From the NCBI GenBank assembly GCA_003508005.1, contig DNUE01000040.1, positions 1,199 to 21,526 on the forward strand: a stretch of 20,328 nt of DNA. Reading direction: 5' to 3'. The stretch is from Desulfobulbaceae bacterium (GTDB taxonomy: Bacteria > Desulfobacterota > Desulfobulbia > Desulfobulbales > Desulfobulbaceae). Numbering within the stretch: position 1 is the first letter of the stretch; each line of letters starts with the position of its first letter. Made by a program: the position numbers and the translations under genes. Below the pieces are notes generated by a model. The model ran no database searches, was not told the origin of the DNA, and saw only the letters and a program-made list of their open reading frames with translations. This document shows, in pieces, positions 15,976 through 20,328 of this stretch.

Positions 15976-16593
15976 TTAATTTTTACGCGGCGTGGTGCCG
16001 CACAGCATCCGCACTTTGGCAAGCACGTCCGCGCCTATGGGGGTGATGGAAAATTCTTTCAGACTCCATGTCCGGCTGACCCTGACGGGGCCGGTGAAGA
16101 GTCTGCCATCAATGGATACCTCTGTTCCTTCCGGCACCCAGATCGAACTGAGCACCTGATAGCCGACTGAACCGTCGGTGATATGGCCGTCCGCCACCTT
16201 CTGCTTGATGGTCTGGGAATCGTCATCGGCGGCGAAATGGATTTTGCCGTTGCGGCCTGCATATCCGCCGACCTTGGAGGCGGAAAAATCGCGGACATGA
16301 CCGAGTACATCCTTGGCCGAATTACGGTTATGGGAATCGAGCAGGGGAACCTGACCGATTCCCGGGACCATCATGCCGTCGGCCAGCAGGATCTCGTTGA
16401 CGAACTCCCAGCGTTCCCAGTCAAAGACCAGGGCCGGCAGCTCTGTGGACAGGGTCCACTCCATGCCGGATTCCTCAGCCCCGGCAGCACCGGCAGCCGC
16501 ACGCTGCAGGGTGGCCGATCTGGCCCACATGCCGTGGTGGATGCCGACCGTTCGGAGGGCGGTTTCAATTTGTTGCTGATTTTGTGGGGGCAT
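15976..16593 (-). CDS. Prohead serine protease (HK97/U35 type)
   Basis: The 205-aa protein has the herpes/HK97-type protease layout: VPLLDSHNR with the candidate catalytic His88, a VLGHVRDF strand, the nucleophile region DGSVGYQV with Ser142, and WSLKEFSITPIGAD with Glu180. It cleaves the scaffold region of the capsid protein, and itself, during head maturation. The start overlaps the end of the portal gene by 29 bases and has ACAGGAG 7 bases before the ATG. It is followed directly by the capsid gene. Length matches the family. Confidence 0.9.
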   Translation of the reverse strand: MPPQNQQQIETALRTVGIHHGMWARSATLQRAAAGAAGAEESGMEWTLSTELPALVFDWERWEFVNEILLADGMMVPGIGQVPLLDSHNRNSAKDVLGHVRDFSASKVGGYAGRNGKIHFAADDDSQTIKQKVADGHITDGSVGYQVLSSIWVPEGTEVSIDGRLFTGPVRVSRTWSLKEFSITPIGADVLAKVRMLCGTTPRKN

Positions 16594-18142
16594 TGGTCGA
16601 CTCCTGTAATTTTAGGCGTTTATTGCGCATCTCATAGAGATTGATCAGCTGTTCCTCTTCCTCAAGCTGGCGCTCAACCACGTCTTCAAAGACCTGGCCG
16701 CGCATGGCCGCCTGATCGGTGCGGGTGTCGATGACCAGATCGATGAGTTTTTCAGCGGCCTTGGCATCGTTGTTGGGATCCACCCATGTCCAGCCCGGCA
16801 GCTGACCGGAGGCCATCTCGTGATAGCGCAGCGGGTCGCGGGCATAGCCGGGCATGGCGGATGGAGACATCCCGGCCAGCCAGGCGGACTCGATAAACCA
16901 GGCAATGATCCTACGATTGACCTTCTCCTCAAGGAACTGCTGCTGACCCTGATAAGAGAGCCGCTCTTCGAGAGCGCCGGATCTGGCAGAGGCATAGGAG
17001 GAGTCGGTGTAGTTATTGGCAAAGGCCTCAAAGGACATACCGAGTCCTGCAGACTGCCAGCGTTGCGAGTCCTTGACGAACGGCTCGTAGTTGTCGCCGG
17101 GGTGGGTGGGAGAGATGGCCTGCACCTCGGTGCCGTTGGGCAGCTTCTGCACCATGGTGGAATTCATGGCCAGCTGGGTATCAAGCGTACCGCCGGTGGC
17201 TGAGGGAGAAAAAGGCACGGACTGACCGCCTGCAGGCATCCCCGGCCCCAGGTTGAAACCGGGGATGGAGGACTTGAGGAAATAGGCAAAAATGGCCTGG
17301 GCCCTGGCGGTATCCTGGGTGATGTGGCGGAACTCATCCATGCGGTAGCCCTCAAGGACCACGGCGGCCAGCCAGGAGATGCCGGAATACTGACTGATCA
17401 TGTCCCGTTCCCAGACGTGGATAATCTCGCTGGCCGGGATACGGCGGGACTGGCCGTATGAGCCGTATCCGATATAGTCGCCTGGATGGTGATCGAGGAT
17501 GTGATAAAAGAGCGGGCGGCCGCTCGCATCATACTCAACCCCCTTGCGGGCGGTGTTGCCGTTGGTCAGGATGCCGTCAACCAGGGAATCGAGTTGGGAG
17601 CATTCGAGCAGCTCCAGGCGCAGGGGCACGATACCGGGCAGCGAATCGTCATAGACCCGGTGGATCAGGTACTGGCCGTCAAACCACATGTGGCGCAGGC
17701 CGATAGTCTGCATGGCCCCGTAGCTGTCATGGCCGGTGGAATCGCAGTAGATGGACCAGCGGCGAAAGAGTTTTTCCCAGGCGGTATTAGTGGGACGGTC
17801 GAACTTGCCGGCGCGATCGCGCATGAGGAATTGCGGATAGATACCGGTACGCACCACGTTGTTGCAGATACGCTCGATGCCGCCGGAGATGAGTGAGTTG
17901 TTGCGGTACTGGTCCCGGCAGCGGGCAGAGGTCAGCTTGTAGGCTGCCTTGACCTCGGTGTCGGCGGAACGGAGACGGGGCACAAATCCCTGATCAGGAC
18001 CGGTGATCGAGCCGGACAGATAGCTTCGATACATATCACGGCCGAAACGGAAACGGGCCGCCCGGATCGGCGAGAGCAGAGAGAGCATGCCGCCGACCAG
18101 AGACGAATAGGTATCGTAGATCTTACGGCCGGCAGTCATCAT
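16565..18142 (-). CDS. Portal protein, lambda type (525 aa)
   Basis: The 525-aa product is a lambda gpB-like (Phage_portal_2) portal protein. Recognisable blocks are AAYKLTSARCRDQYRNNSL near the N-terminus, HVWERDMISQYSGISWLAAV around residues 240-260, and near the C-terminus WTWVDPNNDAKAAEKLIDLV, then the acidic LEEEEQL helix. It forms the dodecameric channel at the capsid vertex. The ATG at 18142 overlaps the stop of the gpW-like gene in an ATGATGA junction, and the 3' end overlaps the protease gene. In lambda the order is terminase, W, B, then the protease gene; here W, portal and protease agree but no terminase is seen upstream. Confidence 0.92.
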   Translation of the reverse strand: MMTAGRKIYDTYSSLVGGMLSLLSPIRAARFRFGRDMYRSYLSGSITGPDQGFVPRLRSADTEVKAAYKLTSARCRDQYRNNSLISGGIERICNNVVRTGIYPQFLMRDRAGKFDRPTNTAWEKLFRRWSIYCDSTGHDSYGAMQTIGLRHMWFDGQYLIHRVYDDSLPGIVPLRLELLECSQLDSLVDGILTNGNTARKGVEYDASGRPLFYHILDHHPGDYIGYGSYGQSRRIPASEIIHVWERDMISQYSGISWLAAVVLEGYRMDEFRHITQDTARAQAIFAYFLKSSIPGFNLGPGMPAGGQSVPFSPSATGGTLDTQLAMNSTMVQKLPNGTEVQAISPTHPGDNYEPFVKDSQRWQSAGLGMSFEAFANNYTDSSYASARSGALEERLSYQGQQQFLEEKVNRRIIAWFIESAWLAGMSPSAMPGYARDPLRYHEMASGQLPGWTWVDPNNDAKAAEKLIDLVIDTRTDQAAMRGQVFEDVVERQLEEEEQLINLYEMRNKRLKLQESTNAPTKSATN

Positions 18143-18360
18143 CGACGGCCCCCGAATACCACGGCCTGGCAGCCATAGCCGCCACCGTTCCTGATCATGG
18201 CCAGCTCCTGCCGCAGACGGCCGATCTCAGCCTTGACCTGCCCCAGATCGGCCCGGTTATAAGTGACGCCGCCAGCCGAATAGGACTGATTGCCCTCCAG
18301 GATAGCAGCCTCAGCCTTGAGGTAGAGAGCCAGGCGATCAACTATTTCTTGTTCGGTCAT
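18139..18360 (-). CDS. gpW-like head-tail joining protein (73 aa)
   Basis: The ATG at 18360 is preferred (AAGGA about 6 bases upstream); the frame extends to 18390 only from TTG. The 73-aa product has two helices around a beta hairpin: EQEIVDRLALYLKAEAAILE, then SYSAGGVTYNRADL, then VKAEIGRLRQELAMIRNGG. This is the plan of lambda gpW, and the G-x-TY-x-RADL pattern is seen in many gpW-like proteins before portal genes. It binds the portal ring and prepares it for the tail. It is the first gene of the visible late operon, and its ribosome-binding site can pair into a hairpin with the leader. Confidence 0.85.
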   Translation of the reverse strand: MTEQEIVDRLALYLKAEAAILEGNQSYSAGGVTYNRADLGQVKAEIGRLRQELAMIRNGGGYGCQAVVFGGRR

Positions 18361-18364
18361 AATC

Positions 18365-18408
18365 TTTCCTTGCGGTTGATTTAGGGACAAACATCATCTG
18401 CAAGGAAA
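18365..18408 (-). promoter_or_regulatory. Leader hairpin covering the gpW ribosome-binding site
   Basis: TTTCCTTGC (18365-18373) and GCAAGGAAA (18400-18408) on the plus strand are perfect inverted repeats of 9 bases separated by 26. In the minus-strand mRNA the 3' arm contains AAGGAAA, the ribosome-binding site of the gpW-like gene, so the stem would hide it. Because portal translation is coupled to gpW by an overlap, the hairpin could control the whole head module. Confidence 0.6.
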
Positions 18409-18441
18409 ATATGCTATATGTGGTGTTAATAAAAGGAGGTC

Positions 18442-18479
18442 GTTACTACCAGTAGTAAAACGCTAATGGTGGTACTAAC
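18442..18479. promoter_or_regulatory. Inverted-repeat operator or activator site
   Basis: A perfect palindrome TTACTAC-CA-GTAGTAA spans 18443-18458. A wider inverted pair is GTTACTACCA (18442-18451) with TGGTACTAAC (18470-18479), matching at 9 of 10 positions. It lies 10 bases left of the sigma-54 promoter and about 80 bases upstream of the gpW start, so it could serve either direction. The binding protein is unknown. Confidence 0.5.
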
Positions 18480-18488
18480 ATTTTTGCA

Positions 18489-18505
18489 CTGGCACAGATC
18501 TTGCT
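18489..18505 (+). promoter_or_regulatory. Sigma-54 (RpoN) promoter, -24/-12
   Basis: The sequence CTGGCACAGATCTTGCT fits the sigma-54 consensus TGGCAC-N5-TTGC at every fixed position, with GG (18491-18492) and GC (18503-18504) separated by exactly 10 bases. Transcription would start near 18515 and run right, antisense to the cassette genes. No plus-strand gene follows closely. The match is strong, but its target is unclear. Confidence 0.6.
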
Positions 18506-18630
18506 TTTATGTGGTGGCGTTTTTCAGGAGGGGAAAAAAGAGACGGGGTTGGGAAAATGGATGTGGCCAGTGGAAGTTGTAAGGGCGTAAAGGGAAAATA
18601 AGTGTCTCGCGTAGAAAGGCAGAGAAGGAC

Positions 18631-18670
18631 AAAAAAAGGCTGAAAGTTCAAAAAACGAACTTTCAGCCTT
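18631..18670 (-). terminator. Intrinsic terminator facing left
   Basis: On the minus strand the order is AAGGCTGAAAGTTC, a 7-base loop, GAACTTTCAGCCTT, with the T-tract TTTTTTT completing it. The 14-bp stem is perfect. It lies 42 bases after the stop of the 63-aa gene and would stop cassette transcripts before the phage operon. On the plus strand no T-run follows the stem, so it is not bidirectional. Confidence 0.9.
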
Positions 18671-18678
18671 AAAGAGAT

Positions 18679-18713
18679 GTAATATGTTTTTTCTGCATAT
18701 TACACTGTTATAT
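18679..18713 (+). other. Left cassette boundary with hairpin (possible attI or short attC)
   Basis: A perfect 8-bp hairpin, GTAATATG (18679-18686) with CATATTAC (18696-18703), is followed by ACT and GTTATAT (18707-18713), a fair fit to the integron core GTTRRRY. GTTATAT is the reverse complement of ATATAAC and matches the R'' of the next attC (ATATAAG, 18919-18925) at 6 of 7, so G|TT at 18707/18708 is the likely left edge of the first cassette. No clear R'' lies left of the hairpin. Confidence 0.55.
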
Positions 18714-18904
18714 TACTTACAGCCACCATCCAAAAACGCACGTAATTCGCCGAGACAGTCTATGCAAATATGCAACATAGTTTCATCGTTTTTGGCCCGT
18801 TGGAAAGCTGGGGCCTCGTCGTCACAAGAGCTTAACCCGATCAGTTCATTGCAATTTTCTTCTAACTCTTGGCAGATATTACAAGCGTAATCTGTTTTTA
18901 TCAT
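18713..18904 (-). CDS. 63-aa CxxC/CxxC zinc-binding-type protein (cassette 1)
   Basis: The ATG at 18904 is preceded by a strong GGAGGTG site; the frame extends to 18934 only from TTG and would contain that site. The product has C8-x-x-C11 and C47-x-x-C50 (CNIC and CIDC), the paired knuckles of a zinc ribbon such as the ClpX N-terminal domain, plus further cysteines at 18, 27 and 62. It probably folds around one zinc. Its function is unknown; protein or nucleic acid binding is a guess. It is the only gene of cassette 1 (18708-18999), reads against the array polarity, stops 5 bases inside the cassette's left boundary, and is followed by the terminator. Confidence 0.8.
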   Translation of the reverse strand: MIKTDYACNICQELEENCNELIGLSSCDDEAPAFQRAKNDETMLHICIDCLGELRAFLDGGCK

Positions 18905-18918
18905 TCTGCACCTCCGTA

Positions 18919-19005
18919 ATATAAGGTTTTTCAAGCCGACGCCGGGGAGCGTCGGTCAATTTTATGCACCGTTCGTGGCGGCGCGGCTTAAAAACGACGT
19001 TAGCG
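18919..19005 (+). other. attC-like recombination site A
   Basis: R'' is ATATAAG (18919-18925) and R' is GTTAGCG (18999-19005). Between them TTTTTCAAGCCGACGCC on the left pairs with GGCGCGGCTTAAAAA on the right, leaving an unpaired C and A in the left arm only. The same two extra bases and nearly the same arms occur in the well-known aadA cassette attC, which fixes the polarity as left to right. R'' departs from RYYYAAC at two positions. Confidence 0.8.
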
Positions 19006-19299
19006 CAACAACTTTTTAAACTCAGATGACTCAACAATTTTCCACGGGAATGGGAACCTTTTAGTAATTTTTGGCATTAAATGTTTGAGGATGGCATCCC
19101 GTTTTTCTACTTCCCATTCATGGCAACTGCATCTGATGTCGATATATCCATCAAGGCCATGAGCATCGTATTCAATGTCGTGCATCCATTGTTCGTGATG
19201 ATGACCACATGGCGATTTAAGGAATCCAATCCCTTTTTTTTTGGGAATTAATAATTGTATTCCATCAAATAACCAGCAACAGACAAGTATTTCTTTCAT
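19000..19299 (-). CDS. 99-aa Cys/His protein of unknown function, copy 1 (cassette 2)
   Basis: The product starts MKEILVCCWLFDGIQLLIPK and contains a CGHHH motif (residues 31-35), a central acidic stretch with DGYIDIRC, and a C-S-C-H-E motif (57-61), then a basic C-terminal half (KITKRFPFPWKI). Cys and His spacing suggests metal binding. I do not recognise a family. The stop codon TAA is the complement of the first three bases of cassette 2, so it is made by the recombination boundary itself. It is 91% identical (90 of 99 residues by eye) to copy 2. The upstream site is weak (GGTG). It reads against the array polarity. Confidence 0.8.
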   Translation of the reverse strand: MKEILVCCWLFDGIQLLIPKKKGIGFLKSPCGHHHEQWMHDIEYDAHGLDGYIDIRCSCHEWEVEKRDAILKHLMPKITKRFPFPWKIVESSEFKKLLR

Positions 19300-19332
19300 T
19301 TCAGCACCAACTCATCACTAACAAGAGAAATT

Positions 19333-19398
19333 TGCTAACAATCGGCTACACTCTGACTGCGCAAACTGCCGCGCGGCAGGTGAGCCTTTGCGTTGTGC
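19333..19398 (+). other. attC-like recombination site B
   Basis: R'' is TGCTAAC (19333-19339), 6 of 7 matching the reverse complement of its own cassette's 5' end, GTTAGCG. L'' CGGCTACAC (19343-19351) pairs with L' GTGAGCC (19380-19386), with an unpaired A in the left arm. R' is GTTGTGC (19392-19398). The inner loop holds a second hairpin, CTGCCGC with GCGGCAG. The length is 66 bases, normal for attC. Confidence 0.8.
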
Positions 19399-19399
19399 C

Positions 19400-19975
19400 T
19401 CAAGCGGCCGCCTTCATAAATACCAGCCAGTGAGTGAAGCCTTTGCGTCCAGATACTTGGCCAAAAAGAGGACTCGCGGGCGTGAGGGCCAAAACCTCTT
19501 TCAGGCTGACGTGGGTTTCGTTCCATTTGAAAACTAGCACCCCTTCCGGCTCCAGCACTCGGAAACACTCGGAAAAGCCCGCCCGGAGATCATCGCGCCA
19601 ATTATCGGAGAGCTTCCCATACTTCGCGGCCATCCAACTTTTCTGACCTGCCCGCTCCAAGTGGGGAGGGTCAAAGGCAACGAGCTTGAACGTCCCGTCA
19701 GAATACGGTAATGCCCGGAAGTCCATCAGCACATCGGGCTCTATGCGCAGAGTCCTAGTGCCGTCAACACGGCCATGGGAGCGGTCAGCAACCGTCACCG
19801 TCTCGCTCCGCTTGTCACCGTACACCACCGCAGGATGGTTCCGGTCAAACCACATCATTTTTGACCCACAGCATGGATCAAGAATGGCACAACCAGGCGC
19901 TACACCTGAAAACATGGGGCTGGCGTTCTCAGGTTGTTCGGCGTTCAGTGTTTCCGGTGTTTCAATCACGTTCAT
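19400..19975 (-). CDS. SAM-dependent methyltransferase, phage/cassette type (cassette 3)
   Basis: The 191-aa product has a class I methyltransferase core: motif I variant ILDPCCGS (31-38), then MMWFDRNHPAVVYGDKR with an acidic residue at the end of strand 2, PDVLMDFRALPYSDGTF, and the motif IV LVAFDPPH (98-105), a DPPY-like catalytic block typical of DNA base methyltransferases. The C-terminal part (GVLVFKWNE, then THWLVFMK) is conserved in a family often found in prophages. Substrate is unproven; DNA is likely. The ATG at 19975 has GGGGG only one base away, so GTG 19969 is an alternative. Codons 1-28 lie inside attC C. The stop lies 7 bases inside the left edge of cassette 3. Confidence 0.82.
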   Translation of the reverse strand: MNVIETPETLNAEQPENASPMFSGVAPGCAILDPCCGSKMMWFDRNHPAVVYGDKRSETVTVADRSHGRVDGTRTLRIEPDVLMDFRALPYSDGTFKLVAFDPPHLERAGQKSWMAAKYGKLSDNWRDDLRAGFSECFRVLEPEGVLVFKWNETHVSLKEVLALTPASPLFGQVSGRKGFTHWLVFMKAAA

Positions 19976-20009
19976 TCCCCCATGTTTCAAGTGAGCTTGG
20001 TCGTTAGCG
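19887..20009 (+). other. attC-like recombination site C, overlapping the methyltransferase start
   Basis: R'' is GCACAAC (19887-19893), the exact reverse complement of the cassette's own 5' end GTTGTGC. The left arm GCTACACCTGAAAACATGGGG (19899-19919; 21 bases, shown as GCTACACCTGA then AAACATGGGG) pairs with the right arm that runs from CCCCATG to GTGAGC, with two unpaired A bases on the left and only one mismatch. R' is GTTAGCG (20003-20009). At 123 bases it is as long as Vibrio-type sites, and it contains the start of the methyltransferase gene. Confidence 0.75.
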
Positions 20010-20303
20010 CAACAACATTTTAAACTCAGATACCTCGACAATTCTCCAAGGGAATGGAAACCTTTTAGTAATTTTTGGCATTAAATATTCGAGAATGGCA
20101 TCACGTTTTTCTACTTCCCATTCATGACAACCACATCTGATGTCGATATATCCATCAAGTCCATGAGCATCGCATTCAACATCGTGCATCCATTGCTCAT
20201 GATGATGGCCACATGGCGATTTGAGGAATCCAATACCTCTTTTTTTGGGAATCAATAATTGTATGCCATCAAATAACCAGCAACAAACCAGGATCTCTTT
20301 CAT
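20004..20303 (-). CDS. 99-aa Cys/His protein of unknown function, copy 2 (cassette 4)
   Basis: The product differs from copy 1 at 9 of 99 positions, including Y44C and S58G, and keeps the CGHHH and the C-x-C-H-E cores (CGCHE here). The stop codon again coincides with the first three bases of its cassette (20004). The ATG follows GGTGA about 4 bases upstream. The window ends at TTTGC, matching the bases that precede TAAC in site B, so this cassette's own attC should begin at the right edge. Two independent cassettes with the same gene, separated by the methyltransferase cassette, imply capture of related cassettes rather than a simple tandem duplication. Confidence 0.8.
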   Translation of the reverse strand: MKEILVCCWLFDGIQLLIPKKRGIGFLKSPCGHHHEQWMHDVECDAHGLDGYIDIRCGCHEWEVEKRDAILEYLMPKITKRFPFPWRIVEVSEFKMLLR

Positions 20304-20328
20304 TTCATCACCAACAATAAATATTTGC

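Larger units (their letters stand above)
18361..18706. other. Non-coding junction strip between phage operon and cassette array
   Basis: No convincing gene is found here; the longest candidates are peptides of about 14 codons. The strip holds, from left to right, a hairpin over the gpW ribosome-binding site (18365-18408), inverted repeats (18442-18479), a sigma-54 promoter match pointing right (18489-18505), a purine-rich stretch with no recognised element (about 18520-18630), a leftward terminator (18631-18670) and a hairpin next to the first cassette boundary (18679-18703). Confidence 0.7.
18708..20328 (+). mobile_element. Integron-type gene cassette array (three whole, one cut)
   Basis: Cassettes are 18708-18999, 19000-19392, 19393-20003 and 20004 to beyond the edge. 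Each whole cassette begins with TTRRRY-like bases complementary to the R'' of its own attC (6, 6 and 7 matches of 7), and each attC has a paired stem with extra bases only in the left arm. No integrase gene or certain attI is in the window. All genes lie on the minus strand, against the polarity. The array's origin (host integron, orphan cassettes, or cassettes carried by the phage) cannot be told here. Confidence 0.75.

Noticed and set aside
18557..18601. 14-codon plus-strand peptide downstream of the sigma-54 promoter
   Set aside because: It has no well-placed ribosome-binding site and no recognisable pattern; chance is enough to explain it.
18919..20009. Opposite (right-to-left) polarity of the cassette array
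   Set aside because: Gene direction alone would favour it, but then the R' core of site A would read CTTATAT instead of GTT, and the extra bases would be in the wrong arm in all three sites. It remains the main alternative.
19000..20315. Composite transposon or IS with direct repeats flanking the methyltransferase gene
   Set aside because: No transposase is present, and the repeats are whole genes with cassette boundaries and attC-like sites, which fit integron cassettes better.

Overview
The window holds two unlike parts. Positions 1 to about 18360 are the structural (late) operon of a long-tailed phage, probably an integrated prophage, with every gene on the minus strand and so transcribed right to left. 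Positions about 18700 to 20328 look like an array of integron-type gene cassettes separated by attC-like recombination sites. A non-coding strip of about 350 bases between them carries regulatory-looking signals. The host is probably a Gram-negative proteobacterium or a member of the Desulfobacterota (integron cassettes, a sigma-54 promoter match, moderately GC-rich codon use), but nothing here fixes the genus.

Phage part, in transcription order: a gpW-like joining protein, lambda-type portal, prohead serine protease, major capsid protein, DUF2190 capsid cement protein, head-tail joining protein, tail completion protein, tail tube protein, tail assembly chaperone with a programmed -1 frameshift, tape measure protein, two tandem paralogous surface (fibre-like) proteins, two small structural proteins, a 519-aa distal tail protein, a DUF2163/BR0599 hub protein, two small tail-tip proteins, and a 735-aa tip/fibre protein. 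Then follow a Cys-rich small protein, a DUF1353 protein, a 27-aa zinc-ribbon peptide, a one-pass membrane protein, and the start of one more gene cut by the left edge. Most junctions are ATGA, TGATG or TAATG overlaps or gaps of a few bases, so this is one tightly coupled operon. No terminase, integrase, repressor or replication gene is visible. Terminase, expected just before gpW/portal, is absent from the window.

Junction strip (18361-18706): a hairpin that would cover the gpW ribosome-binding site, a set of inverted repeats, a sigma-54 (-24/-12) promoter match pointing right, and a strong intrinsic terminator facing left that separates the cassette genes from the phage operon.

Cassette part: boundaries at G|TT (18707/18708, 18999/19000, 19392/19393, 20003/20004) define three whole cassettes and one cut by the right edge. 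For each whole cassette the 7-mer at its own 5' end is the reverse complement, or nearly so, of the R'' 7-mer of its own attC, as integron biology predicts. The position of the extra bases in the hairpins gives the array a left-to-right polarity, yet all four genes read right to left, so the cassettes carry their genes antiparallel to the array. The genes are a 63-aa CxxC protein, two 91%-identical copies of an unknown 99-aa Cys/His protein, and a phage-type SAM-dependent methyltransferase whose first 28 codons lie inside its own attC hairpin.
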